From assembly GCF_011397635.1 (NCBI RefSeq), contig NC_064759.1, positions 16,539,428-16,603,427 on the forward strand: a DNA stretch of 64,000 nucleotides, read 5' to 3'. Under the pieces are notes generated by a model. That model was not told where the DNA came from and searched no databases. It saw only the letters and a program-made list of their open reading frames with translations. Positions within the stretch are counted from its first letter, which is position 1. Each line of letters opens with the position of its first letter. Source of the DNA: Epinephelus fuscoguttatus (lineage: Eukaryota; Chordata; Actinopteri; Perciformes; Serranidae). The translations under genes were made by a program, and so were the position numbers. Below, piece by piece: positions 1 through 12,200 of this stretch.

Positions 1-364
1 AACAGTGGTCCACTTAATAGGTTTTGCCAAAATGTGACGGAGTGATGCGGTACTTGTTTTTGTTTTTTTCAAATTTTTCTCATCAGCATCAGGGGAGCAT
101 TAAACAATTCATTTGATATCAATAACTGAGCAGTTCATATTCAAACCATCAGAGGGAGATATATCTTTACCTTAAAAGAAAACTGCTGTATCATGTTTTC
201 GCCTTTCAGAAACTAATCAAAGAAAACCTGAGTGCAAAAACACACTGTGCGCCAGCGGCTTAGTAGAATGAGTCTTGAGTAGAGACACAGTATGTACTAT
301 TGATTCACCAGGGTAGAAATGTCATCATACATGAAGGATGACATCTTTACTACTTTCCTGGCAG
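1..364 (+). other. Partial last intron of the upstream gene
   Basis: This AT-rich stretch precedes the coding exon at 365 and ends in a pyrimidine-rich tract followed by CAG, a normal splice acceptor. I see no coding signal in it. The donor end lies outside the window. Confidence 0.6.
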
Positions 365-574
365 GACCTGGATGCTTACCATGATGACAATGATGATTAT
401 GCTGGAGACGACAGGGTGCACTATTACTCTGCTGCCCCCTCGGGCTGGGATGATCCGGGAAACAACGAGGTCCCGCCTCCTTACATGCGCACTGACAGCG
501 ACCCCCTGGACTATCATCAGGGCCCCAATGTCAACCGCGGGGACAGCTTTGTGTCGCCTGCCATGTTTGTGTGA
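365..574 (+). CDS. Last coding exon of an unidentified membrane protein, nectin-like C-terminus
   Basis: The exon opens in phase 0 after a TTTCCTGGCAG acceptor and runs 69 codons to TGA. It begins DLDAYHDDNDDYAGDD, is rich in Asp, Tyr and Pro, includes PPPYMRTDSDPLDY, and ends GDSFVSPAMFV. The composition suits a cytoplasmic tail and the last residues (x-F-V) suit a PDZ-binding end. Nectins end in a similar G-S-F/L-I/V-S-x-x-x-[W/Y]-Y-V pattern, so a nectin/PVR-type adhesion receptor is my best guess. In human the gene 5' of ATP1A3 is, as I recall, GRIK5, so a divergent grik5 tail is an alternative; the LSR/angulin family is another. Only this exon is in the window, so identity is weak. That it is a real terminal exon is fairly likely from the acceptor, codon content and following 3'UTR. 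Confidence 0.5.
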   Translation, partial: DLDAYHDDNDDYAGDDRVHYYSAAPSGWDDPGNNEVPPPYMRTDSDPLDYHQGPNVNRGDSFVSPAMFV

Positions 575-796
575 GAAGACACAGAGGAGGCAGGCGTGTG
601 TGTCTGTATGTAAATATGTGTGAGTGCATGACTGGGTGAGTGAACATTTATGCAGTCTCACATGAGAAAGAGATAGATGGAAGTCTGTGAATGCAAAGTG
701 TGAGGACTTGTGAATGTGAATTTTATGCTTAGCTATTAATTTTCAAGTCTGTGCTGCACAGACAGAGTCCTGTTTTTGCTATTTTGTCAGAGGATA

Positions 797-798
<2 letters not shown>

Positions 799-880
<82 letters not shown>
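799..880 (+). repeat. (TG)41 dinucleotide microsatellite
   Basis: An uninterrupted run of TG units, 82 bp, lies inside the probable 3'UTR. It is the longest perfect array in the window and should be highly length-polymorphic. Alternating purine-pyrimidine runs of this length can adopt Z-DNA. Confidence 0.95.
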
Positions 881-881
<1 letters not shown>

Positions 882-2169
882 TCTGTGCTATGAAATAATC
901 GGGTTTAGCTGTTTGTTGCTCCTTTTGAGAATTTCATCATTTTTAAACCCTTATCAGCTTGAGCCAGCAAGATATAAAATGTTGTTACTGTACTATATTC
1001 ACAGCTGTATCATGCAGCTACAGGAATATCATGAAACTGTTATTCTTAAACTGTAGATAAGTCAAAGACACTGTTGTTTTAAATGCCATGTGCTGTGTGT
1101 AAATGTAGCATCACAGGACATAAACACATTTTAAGTACACTGTTGCGTTGCATGAGCGTGAGCACATTTTAACACTGAACAGCCTTGCATTATTGAATGT
1201 GGCGCTATCAGACACATTGTGGTTACTCACATGCATAGGTTAGGAGAAGCACAATGTGCGGGTATTAGATCTTGCCTCTGTCTGGTTGTATCTGTCTGCT
1301 GCGGTTGGTTTACAAACCCAGCTGGCATGAAGTCGGTGTACAACAGGCACCCTGTGGAGAAGCTATTAGCTGCAGTTAATCAGGCAGCACAGAGAGACTC
1401 GCAGACTGTGATGACATCAGGGTTTAAACTGCAGTGAGGGGGTTAACTGCTGAAGGAATACTATTTTTGTCTTAATGTTTGATTTAAATGATCATTTTGT
1501 GTTTTTGCATCTTTGCCTTCTGTGTGAAAATTCAGTGACACTCGGCACAGCTCAAATGAAAGGGAACATAACCTGTCTATAGCTACTGACTGATGGAACT
1601 TGATTAGCCTGTAGCCTTATAACTGTAACATGTGCTTGTTTTGTTACTTGCATCCTTCCTTTAAGCCATAGCAGAACACTTCTCAGTTGCTCAATCAATG
1701 AGAGGCCTCAGTGATGTATTTTTCTGGGATATCTGTTACTTTAAAAAACTTTTGTGCCTGGTTTTTTTTTTTTTGTTTTGTTTTTTTTTCTCCACTTTGC
1801 CTACCGGGATGCTCAGATGGATTAGGATAAATCTGGATTATGTCCATGAAATCTGTGGCAATTCATCTCTCTAGTGGAGGATTAGATAGTTCTTTATGGA
1901 GTTCAGACACAGAGCCTGCTAGTATACTGATGTGTCCGTCCATTATCAGGGTCAAGGGTTAAACAGGTCAAGAATACTTAGTATGAAATTTGTCTGCTCC
2001 GTCATAAATCCAAAGGTGTCTCTCTGTATGTGTTAGTGCCAACCAGTGTATTGTATCAAATTGCCTTTTGAGAAATGTGATCTATTTTCTTTTTTGCTGA
2101 ATGATGTTGATTTTAATCTGTTTTGTTTTATTTTGAATTATATTCAAAAGTCATTTTGTCAGTTGATTC

Positions 2170-2175
2170 AATAAA
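2170..2175 (+). terminator. Candidate polyadenylation signal AATAAA
   Basis: The AATAAA hexamer lies about 1.6 kb after the stop codon of the upstream gene. It is the first canonical hexamer I noticed downstream. Confidence 0.4.
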
Positions 2176-2200
2176 CATTTAAACTGTGATCAGAGACATT

Positions 2201-4293
2201 AATCCCTTCATTCTTTGCAGCTGCAGATACTTTTCACCTCAGCTGTAATTCCTCTATTTCACCACGCGGTAGCAGTATGGACTGATATTATAGGAGGGTT
2301 CAGCACTACAGAGAGTCACATGCATGACTAGTATGTGCTTACATCTGAATATTTTGGGAGACATGGGTGCTTCATTTAAGAGTAAGTATTGTGTCTTCAC
2401 TACATTTATCAGTAAATCAGAGAGTATCAGAGAGAGTATCAACACAAAACTGCAGTTAGACTGCAGCTGCAGTACCTACAGATGTCCATGTGAGGGCTCT
2501 AGATTTTAAAGGCTGAAACAGCAAGAGGCTTTAGCTCACCTGATACAGTGGCAGGCACTTGTTCCCTGCTTCCTCCCCTCATGTCTGACTCATCTGTTTC
2601 TATCTTGAGCTGCATTTCCTCCAATCCCGTACTCACAGTCCATGAAAAAGTCGGCTGGCACTAGAAGAGGGCCATTTTTAGATCACCGTGATTCATTTCC
2701 ATCACTGAGACTGCACCAAAGGAGCCAAAATGTGCAGTCTTATGGATGCAGAATATAAAGAGTACATTCACCACCTCCCTGCACCACTGACTCATATGTT
2801 CAAACAGCCTCTTGTCTTGCAGCTTATCCACATTAACTGGGTATGGAGTGCAGCAGTGTCCTGAATGAGGCAGGTTTGGTGCAGATTCACCTCTCGTACT
2901 GCAGATGAAGGTGAGGCCTGAGTAGCAGCTCACCATGACTCTGCAGTTTGCTCCCTGCCTGTATGCTGATCACACAGGTAGACGGAGGATTCTAAGAACT
3001 TAATGTGTAAAGGGTTTACTGCTGACATAATGTTTTTTGCAACCGAAAGCCATTCAAGGCTTTAAACCAAGGTTGACTCACTCCACAGAAAATCTGAAAA
3101 CTCACTGCTCAAACCAACATGATAACTCTGACTTTCACTCCAAAGATGGCTCCTGTGAGCGTTGTTATTTATTTATTGATTCTAATTTTAATTGAGCTGC
3201 AGTATCCTTTGCTGACTTTGCAATGTACATTAAGATACCCACTATATAAACGCCTGGATCAATAGATATGATCTGGGAATCTAGCCAGAGTTGTTACTCT
3301 CTCTAATGGCTCTGTGTGTATTGATCGAAGGGATGTTACACTGGTATGGTGGGAATGCACACACTGTCAATGGAGTACTCAGATGTACAGAGAGACGAGG
3401 AGACACTGAGATTCAATAAATTAGTTTAAAGTATTTTTCGAGGATCAAAAAGTGTTTAACAGAACAGACAATAGTCATGAAGGGAAATTGTTCTCACGCT
3501 TCACTGTGTTACTTTGCTGTAAACTAGCAGTGATCTGTGCAGTTGCAGCATTATGGGATTAACAGACTTTGTGAATCGGCAGCCAGGTAATGAGTGAGGA
3601 AGACGGCACAGAATAAACCTCTCATGCCTTCAATGCTGCTAAGCTGGTTAAAAATAGAGGCAGAGGAGAGGGATTGGGAGAATCGGCATGGACAGAAAAG
3701 ATGAGGGGGTTGGAGGAAACGGCTGATTTGACTCCCAGTAAAGTAGGCGATGAGGGATTTATCAGGTGACCTTGACTGTCAGGAGAACAAATGTGTGGCA
3801 TTGTAAGACACACAAAGAAGCATGCATCATGCATCTACCTTGATCCTGAGTGCTCTCTGAGCCACCAGCGACCTGACCTGATGGACAGACTCTACCCAGA
3901 CTTATCATGTGTATGACAGTGATGAGCATGTTTGGCTGCATGCTGTTGGCTTGGTTGGTGAGTAGAGACACATACACATTTATAAACACAGGCCTGATGT
4001 AGCCTGACAAGGCTGAGGACACCTTGGATGACCTTGAATATCTATTCTAGGAAGTGGGAAGTAATACAGATTAAAGCATGTTAGAGCTCAGCAGCAATTT
4101 GACAAAGCTGGGTCATATTTTCTCCAAACAGAATAGTGATAATTTGGTTCAGTGCTACAGCACTCTTAACATGTACATCTAAACCTTCAAGAGCTTAAAA
4201 GAGGATGACATGAGCACGTGGCCTCATAAAGACAGAATGTGTGTGTCTGTAGTTTTTAATGTGCTTATAGGAAAAACATAAAGTAGCTGTTTA
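2201..4293. other. Intergenic, no gene seen
   Basis: Mixed-composition DNA with scattered short ORFs that show no family resemblance and no splice-flanked coding pattern. Confidence 0.5.
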
Positions 4294-5616
4294 AAGGTCC
4301 AGTGTGTGAGATTTAGGGGGCTTTAGTGGCATCTAGCAGTGAGAATTGCATATTGCAGCAGCTGAAACTTCTCCTGGTTCGAATTCCTTCAGTGTTCATT
4401 GTTCAAGGTGTTTTTACCAGGAGCCAAATTATCCACAGAATTCCAAAAAAAAAAAGACAGAATAAAGCAGTTTCATGTTACAAAGCAGTGTGTCTCCAAT
4501 GATGTTCGGCATGTCTCAGATGGGTCGCTCATCCAGCAATTGTGTGCTCACCTATTTTCAGTGGTTACTTGTGAACTCACCTTATTCCTGATCCAGATAC
4601 ACTGAACACTGAATAAAGAAGTGAACATTACACATCAGTGTTTCTTCAATGCTAGAGACAGGTGGCTAGCCCAGCACATGCTAATGTGTGCTCACCTTTT
4701 TTCTCTGATAACTTAACATCCATACGTTCAGGAGGTTTTATCAGGAGCGGCAAAGGTCTCTGAACTTCAAAAACAAACTGACCTTGTGATTTAAACCCAT
4801 GGAAACACTGAAAAAAGCAGTTTCATTTTGAAAAAATTCATTTTACTTCCTGACGTACATGTCTCAGAGGGGCTTCTAGAGCTCAGTCTCACTCCGAAGT
4901 AGTTGGACAGAGACTTGCAGCATCAGAAACCAACGAAAAAAGGCGTCCATAAATGTTGGCATGATACACAGCTGGTTGCCGTTATAGTTTAACAGCACCC
5001 AGCAGCATCAGGGGGAAACACAGTGGGACAAGGATGAAAGTTAAGGCGCGGAAGGGGTGGTGGATGGGTCCAACAAACACGGACTTTCACCCAAGAGAGC
5101 AGTGTTCACACCCTGTAAGATTATAAAGCCAAACCCTGTTCTTTTTTCCTAAACCTAACCACTTGTTTCTGTTGCCTAATCCTAAACATTCATTTTTCCT
5201 GTGAAAACAGAAGTGTACAATGCATGTAACAGGCAGAAGTTGACACGGTGTCCCAGAACGTCAACAACCAACGCATCCAGGGTACCTTGCATGTTCTATG
5301 TGGACGTGGAAAGTCCATGACCAGACGTCAATATGTGATGAGGTTGGAGTGAGAATATGTAGGCTTCTACCTACAGTGGCTGCCAAAAATAAGAAAAAAA
5401 GCTCTGTCTAGAACCAGTGTTTGGTTTGTCCATTCTGGGCAACTGTAGAAACATGGAGGTGCAACAGCGGTCTCTGTAGATGAGGACCTGCTCCCTAGGT
5501 GGAGATACAGCTCATTCTAAGGCAAGGAAAACACAACAGTTTATACTCTAAAGAAAACATATTTATTATATTATATTATATTTCTGCCAATAAATCCCCC
5601 GAAATCCTAGACACAG
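4294..5616. mobile_element. TIR element (family A, AAGGTCCAGTGTGT ends), composite or interrupted copy
   Basis: The left end reads TA then AAGGTCCAGTGTGTGAGATT, followed by the family body (ATCTAGCAGTGAG, CAGCTGAAACTTCTCC). From about 5400 the other part of the family appears (CCATTCTGGGCAACTGTAGA, CTCATTCTAAGGCAA), ending in a decayed GAAATCCTAGACACAG near 5601-5616. The two parts are separated by unrelated sequence, so this is an interrupted copy or two fragments. Related copies lie at 13680, 17186 and 35567. Confidence 0.55.
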
Positions 5617-7012
5617 ATTGTAATTTGGTATCCATATTTGTAGCCTTGTTTTCCACTGATTTTCCAGAAAGTAATGTTTACAACTTCCGAAAGCTTCTCA
5701 CCTGCTCTCATCTTCATCTCTCTCCATCCCTCTCTGTTTTTTTTTTCATTCCCTCCGCCATCATCTCTCAACGGTGCTGATTCTGTAAACACCAGGCCAG
5801 AAGGACAAACTGTGTGAGAGGAGAGCAAGAGGACGAGGGAGGCACGAACACTGGCACCATGGTGAGTGACGCTGTCGAGACGCCCTCGCAATGGGGAAGG
5901 CATGTGGCTCTGGAGAGGAATGGAAAAAGAGAGAAACTGATAGAGCGGGTGGAGTAGATAAGGGGCACAGGCTGTGAAGGAGGAAAGGAGAGAGAGAGAG
6001 CGAGAGAGAGGCTTTGGGGATTAAAGAGGAGATGAAGGTGGAGGGCAGACAAGGCCAATGGACAGCTGGGAGAGGCCTGGCTCAGCTCAGATTGGTCCAG
6101 ATTTGTATGTTACTCCTTTCACAATGTTCTCACTTTGAAAACTTACACATTGGGTCATTGAAATTGATTATGAAAGTAAAACACAACAACCTTCTCAGTG
6201 TAAAAAACAACACATCTGGAGTGATATTTCCATTCTACTCCTTAAGTCTGTTACTTAAACAAAACACAATGAGATACTATGACTGAAACAAACGAACCAG
6301 AGCAAACTGTGTCATCCAGCAGACAGAGAGATGAGATAATGGTCCGACAGTGCGGCTCAATATTACAGCACTTTGCTCTCTACATGCCTGAGGCAGGACC
6401 AGCACTGACGTATAGTGAACACAGCTGCACTGTGTTTTCTATTTTAGTACATGGTGACATAACTTACTGTTTTATGTACTGTATGATTAAGATTATGTCA
6501 GAGTTTTAACCCCAGTTTAAATATTTTTGTGCTGGAAAAAGTACAGACAATGTCAACACTTGATACATTTAATCTGGACATAATCCTCTGTGTCTCTGTC
6601 GTGCTATGCAAAGAAATCTTCGAAGCAAGCCAATGTAAATTTTGCTAAGGAGTGCCTCTGTGGTGGCAAGTGGTAATTACAGCATAATGGTGAAAGCCAA
6701 AACATTCTGTAACAGTAGCATCAGTGGAAATGATTCAAGCACAGCCTTTTTAAATTTTGCTAACATTAGCTCACGTTAGCCTCCATAATCTACTGCTCAT
6801 ACCAGACCAAGTTAGGCTCTAGCAACAAAAACCCTGAGTGTATTGAACCAAGCAAAAAAGTGTTTTTATTGTTCATGAAGACACCTTTAATGTGTACAAG
6901 GACGAATGTGTCATTTTTCCTTCAAAAGTTAACCTTTATTCAATGACAAAAAATAATTTCTGAATGCTGAAATACCTGTAGAGAATGTTAAGAGTGTAAT
7001 ATTAAAAATTAA
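5617..7012. other. Intergenic, no gene seen
   Basis: Contains a GA-rich stretch near 5980-6010 and an ATGGTGAGTGACG string near 5860 that resembles a start codon next to a splice donor, but nothing upstream or downstream supports an exon. Confidence 0.4.
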
Positions 7013-7020
7013 CACATTTA
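7013..7020 (+). repeat. Left 8-bp target-site duplication CACATTTA
   Basis: Identical to the octamer at 9259-9266 and directly abutting the CAGTGGTG terminus. Confidence 0.75.
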
Positions 7021-8000
7021 CAGTGGTGCCCCGACGGTGGGCCATGGCCTCCCTGATTCAATTGCTGCTTCCCCAGCGAAAACAATTGGAGTTCGACATA
7101 ACTGTCTTTCAGACTCACACACACATGTTTTTTAAGATAGCATTAAGATAGTGGTATTTTTTGAAACTAGACAACCTAAAAGCATCCAATGGTACCAACC
7201 AATTGTACCAGTCTCAGCTGTGTTATTTAGCTAAAGCACACTCCAAGCTTAGGCTAAATTTGGGCAAGGAAAAGACTGGCATAGCCATTTTCAAAGCAGT
7301 CCTGTGAACTTTCACCTCAAGATAGATGATTAAAAAAAATGAGTTCTGTTGGTACAGACGATTCTCCCCTAAACTTGGGCTTGCTTGAGAAAAATTAATT
7401 CCCTAACTTGTACACATACATAACACATCAAAACAGGGTTGTTGTTGAACTCAAAGTATTTACTGTACCTGTATTTATTTATAAGTATTTACTGTATTAG
7501 TGTACATCAGATAGCCTAATTAGTAAAATTAATTGTAAAGAAGAAACCAAAGTATAGATGGGTTTCTGTGCAATATCATCACAGAGATGTGCACACCACT
7601 CTTTAGGACATTTCTAGCAGAGCCAAACTCCAAACCAGAGATGACAAGGAGTTGTTGTGCAGTGATCTGCACCAGCTGCTGATGATGGATGGAAAATGTA
7701 TTCGGAGAGGATCACTTCCTAAAAACAGAGCAAGTTTATGGATCCAGGCCATTGAAAGGTCAGATTGGGATCCTGATGGTCCTAAAGGCAGCGAGAAGTC
7801 TGTGCAGCGAGTAACCTAGGCTTCCAGTGTAATCTGTGCCAGCCATTTCTACATTGTCAGAGATGTTGCCAGCTGGCTGTCACATGTGTCTCGTGTGTTG
7901 TACAGTATGTTTACAGCAGCTGACACAATTCTTTCAAATGTGGCATGTCGTAAAGTAGCCTTGTCATTAGCATCTTTACTTTAACTTAGCTTAGTGACAC

Positions 8001-8750
8001 TAATGTTACAAGCATGCTCCTCATATTGAGTATATTTGTGTGCACAAAATATTCTGTTTTTTCCCATATTCCAAAAAAACAACCAAAAAAACCCCACTAC
8101 TATTTATATGGCTAATGAAAATAAATATTCCACTAATATTCCTATTTACATACAGCCACGATTATCATGTCCTAACATGCTGATTATCAAGTCAAAATAT
8201 GGAACAGTGGAACAACTGTAGCTGTCTTGTGATTGTGGCAGACTTTCTGGGCCTTATGATCATCGCCTCCCTCTTTTATTTCTTCAACCACCTTCTCGAC
8301 AAGGTCGATGTTGTAATATTTGCACATATCCAAAGACCTCTTAATATCCAAGTCTTTGATTATGTTTACAATGGTGTGCTTTTCTTCTTCTGGGCAGAAA
8401 TTGAGGCTTTTCTTTTGGGCATGCATCTTTGCCCCAGCCTTGCAAACTGTTGGCAAGTTGGTTTGTGTGCAACATATCCATGACAATACACAGAGCCGAC
8501 TGTAAACACACAAGAGGCCATGTGTCGCAAACTGCAGTAAAAATCCCAGCTGAGATGCATATTCTGAGTGCACTGTATACATGTCCAAATAATCCTATTA
8601 AAACCTGAATAATACCAGCATATCCCACATGTCTTAATCGGCCTAATTCGGAATATCCAAACTGTATATGCTGTTTACATGACCTGCATCAAATTTAGAA
8701 TGTTGTCATATTTGGAATAATAGTGGAATATCAGTGTGCTTGTAACATTA
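8001..8750. mobile_element. 750-bp TIR element nested in the hAT-type element
   Basis: A perfect 14-bp inverted repeat, TAATGTTACAAGCA at 8001-8014 and TGCTTGTAACATTA at 8737-8750, bounds this segment. TA or TAA lies at each edge, so the duplicated target was probably TA or TAA. It carries a minus-strand remnant of a Myb/SANT-like domain protein (8262-8411). PIF/Harbinger elements carry such a second gene, so a Harbinger-type or related family is likely. I cannot name the family from sequence alone. Confidence 0.6.
8262..8411 (-). pseudogene. Myb/SANT-like DNA-binding domain remnant of a transposon
   Basis: The minus-strand frame reads SLNFCPEEEKHTIVNIIKDL and shortly after DLVEKVVEEIKEGG. 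This matches the pattern of Myb/SANT-like domains found in Harbinger-type transposons and their domesticated relatives (aromatic-x-x-E-E-E, a hydrophobic helix, then an aliphatic F/V-E-x-V helix and Gly). The frame continues downstream without the rest of the domain and no transposase is present, so I treat it as decayed. An open frame covers 8187-8588, but only this part looks protein-like. Confidence 0.5.
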
Positions 8751-9258
8751 AACATAGCCATTTACAAATAAGGAGAGGACAGCCAGACCCAACAACAAGG
8801 TAAGATGAGTGAAATTATAAGACATGTCAGCAGGCCATAAGAGCTTTTGTGATTTGTATACCTCCTTTGATCTAAATGTTTATTTGAATAACTTAACAAA
8901 TTTCATTCAGAGAGCTAATGGCCTACTGATAGTCAACTAACAATTTCCATAATTATATATTGATATGCAAATGGTAGACAACAGATCCAATCCTGAAACA
9001 GTACTTTATTACTGAGTCAAAAAGAATTAGTAAACAATGTGATACCTACTGATTTAATGGCTGACTGCAATCTTGTGTCTTTATCAGCACCTGATTCCTT
9101 AACTCTCATACTTTGAGAATTTTTAATTAGCCTTTATACTTAGACAGTATAATCGTACCCTGAAATTCAATTATGGTTTTTGGTTTTGGTGTGCTACCCT
9201 AAGATTGTCAGTGGTTGCATCTGGCCACCCTTATGAAAAATTTCTGGGGACACCACTG

Positions 9259-9266
9259 CACATTTA
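9259..9266 (+). repeat. Right 8-bp target-site duplication CACATTTA
   Basis: Identical to the octamer at 7013-7020 and directly abutting the CACCACTG terminus of the hAT-type element. Confidence 0.75.
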
Positions 9267-12200
9267 ATCCAGGTTTCAATGCTGAGAGATAAATATATTT
9301 TGCAAATACTACATAAAAATACAAATTAAGCACCATTTTGCATATTGCAGGTGAACAGTAAGTGCTGCATGGGTGTTGCCATGTGTTTGTGTGACATTTG
9401 CAGCTTGTTTCCCTGGGGCAGTCCTGAAGCCAGTTGGTTTAAAATGATGTTAAATATTTAATGCTATCAACTCAGGTTGCTTCATTCTTCTATACCTGCT
9501 GAGTGACTCCCTTTTCTGTCTCTGCATTTTCTCATTTAAAGGAACAGGGTGTCCAGCATGCCCTTTAAATGTCTTCCTCGGTGAGCTCACAGCTAGCCCG
9601 CAAATTATGTCATCCACAATCGCAACTACTTACTCACTTATTATCGGCAGAGGGCTGTTGACTTGTGCGGGACAACATCCATCCTGTGATGATAAGTGTG
9701 TGTGAGAGGATCGTGTGACAGACAGAGAGACAGAGAGGTGGTTGATACATTACACATTGTTCAACTCACTCCTCTGCTTATCAGCCAACAGTTCTTTCTA
9801 GTAACACCTCCATATTGTCTCCCCAACTCTCCTTTCGTTTTCTCTTTATTTTTATTTTTAATGCTTGTGTTAACAGAAACAATAGTCATTATTTAACATG
9901 CCCAGCAACATGAGAGTCCTCTTAATCCAGTCACGTTGTGCTGAGTTTCAGCTCTCGTCCATTCACCCAGGGGAGTGTCTTCTTTCTCCTCCAATCACAG
10001 TCATTAGGCCTGCACCGCAGATGCAGGCAGTGGGATGGCGCGCACAGATGTGGATGTTCTTATAGATTGTTAAGTAGGTGCTCCACCTGGACAGGACAAG
10101 GTAGAGAGACAGAGAGGAGACTGTGTTTTATAACCTTCAGTCATCATGAAGTGTAGTCATGTGAATATGTTGCAGCAGAGGAGAAATATGCTTCAGTCAG
10201 CAGGATGAGATGATGGGGTGATAAAGACACCCTTTAGATTTTCATATACTTAGCGTTAATTTATCCTGGTGTGATGATGATTAATCATATGCAATAAAAA
10301 CTGACACATGAGATGTAAAGCGATAAACACATCCAGCATTAATCAGAGGATTCTGCATGAACTACAAGGTCGGGATGAAACATTGTCAAGATTAACTGGT
10401 GTTCTAGTAAGTGGTAACTAATGGCTTTATAAAAGGTAAATAAATAATGTCATGTTTGAGCTCAAAGGTTCATTCTTGGCCTTGAGAATACATATTAATA
10501 TTTTAAACTCAAGGTTCACTCATAGCTTCTGGCCATATCTTACAGCCATCTTGAATAAATGCTGGCCTAAAACATGAGCATGGAGGTTGTTGTCTTTTGA
10601 ACTTGTGGTCCTTGTGCTTGTAGACATTTTGCATACAAACAATAGTAGTGGGGTTTTAGTGTCCGGGACATACAGATGGGCGATGAATTAAAGGGGCTTT
10701 ATGTGAAATTCAGAGCCTATGAGTTGTCTGGACAGTCCTCAACATGGAGACAGTAGGGGTGTCTTTGTTTTTTGAAGATGCATTTTAGTGTCAAAAGGAT
10801 AGATACCAAAATCAGGATCAGCTTCTCTTTTCTATGTTGTATATATCTGTATTTTAAAAGCAAAACTGTCTGCGCAATCAACATTGTGTTGTCGGGAACA
10901 CATCTATTACATGCTTTCTTTGCTTCACCACTGCTGTGGACGTGTTGTGTGCACTCAAACAACATTTGTGGTGCAGACATGCAGCACACCGTTGCATCCA
11001 CCTTGACTAATTTAACCATAGAGAGTTTAATCTGTGAGATAACCGCAGTGATGGCCGAATGAAATAGGAAAACAACACGAAAAAGAATACTTGGAGCTAT
11101 ATCAGAAAAAAAGAGAGGAGGAGTGAAATGCCTCAGCGTCCAGACCCCTGATACAGAGACTGAGTTCACTGGCAGAGTCTTTTCAAAGAGGTGTTATGGC
11201 TGTATGTGTTCTGTGCTGCTGTCCTTTTTCCCTCCCTTGTAGATCTGCCCAGGTGTGCTGCATTAGTTAACGAGATGCATTGCACCTGGCATGGAGGAGG
11301 TGTTTAAGAGCTCCTGTGCCAGCAGCAGAGGAGAGAGGCCTCTGGTGTGGGGACTGCTGGTCCTGCTGCCTCTCACCATGTTGTTGTTTGCTTGTTTTAA
11401 TTCTAATGAATCCCATGGATTTGAGTGTTTCAAAGGTGTTTATGTGGTTATTTTGGGTTGGTGTTGGTGTTTTGTTTGCGCCATAGGGCTGCCTAAGGGT
11501 GGGGCGTAACAGAGGCTCAGGCAAGGAATATCCAGGTATACACTTGTGAAATGAATATTTTAGTCAAATCAGATATTCAGCGTTAGTTGTAGTTGGTTAT
11601 TATTAGCTGTTACTTTAGCAGACTGATTATTCACCTCACAAATCGTAACAGTTCTCGCCTACATGAAAGTACACAAGCCAGTCTTAAAAATTAAATTGGT
11701 ATGGGTATCAATATCGGTAATTCTGTCCCTGTATTACTTGGTATTGGATCAGAACCAAATTCTGTGGTATCACCAATCCTAAGAGAGGGCAGAGCCAGAG
11801 GCTAGCAGCAAACAGTGCTAACTCCCACTAATGGTGTTAACCATGGGTGAACAGGTTAGCGACAGCACTGTCCCGATATCAGCAGGAGGAGCACAATACA
11901 AAGTGGCAAAGATAAGCCAGCCAGTGGGATATACACATGCGCCCGGACCGGCTTGCCACATAAACCACAGAGAAACTACAACACACTTAAAAGCTTCATT
12001 CTCTGCTCAGGACGTCATTACTTCACTTTACACTTTACATAGAAAATGGTAGAATTCCACAAGTCTGTGGATCAGTACAGGAGGGATGAACACCATTATT
12101 CCAAAAGATATTCCCTCACTTGGTTTTTTGATGGTGGTGGTGGGAGAGCGCTGTCTGACTAAGGCTATGGTCTGTGGTCATAGGTGTTTGATTGGGTTGA

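Larger units (their letters stand above)
575..2200 (+). other. Probable 3'UTR of the upstream gene
   Basis: Non-coding sequence follows the TGA at 572-574. It carries a long TG array near its start. A canonical AATAAA at 2170-2175 is followed by TG-rich sequence, so cleavage near 2190-2200 is plausible. The true end is inferred; earlier cleavage at weaker signals is possible. Confidence 0.4.
7021..9258. mobile_element. Non-autonomous hAT-type DNA transposon with intact 8-bp TSD
   Basis: The ends are CAGTGGTG at 7021-7028 and its inverse CACCACTG at 9251-9258. Similarity continues imperfectly inward (CCCC, then a GGGTGGCCA-like block). The element is flanked on both sides by the identical octamer CACATTTA (7013-7020 and 9259-9266). 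An 8-bp duplication plus CAGTGGTG ends is the signature of hAT elements. No hAT transposase reading frame is visible, so it is non-autonomous. A second TIR element occupies 8001-8750. Confidence 0.75.

Noticed and set aside
751-1056. 101-codon plus-strand ORF (Cys-Val repeats)
   Set aside because: It is a translation of the TG microsatellite with no other protein-like content. The same applies to frames over 29898-29950, 40815-40869, 16702-16748 and 19297-19328.
5855-5880. ATGGTGAGTGACG string resembling a first coding exon next to a splice donor
   Set aside because: No CpG island, no matching downstream exon before the atp1a3 promoter, and no known protein start fits.
10717-11169. 150-codon minus-strand ORF
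   Set aside because: No recognisable domain, no codon-bias signal and no flanking exon. Probably chance.
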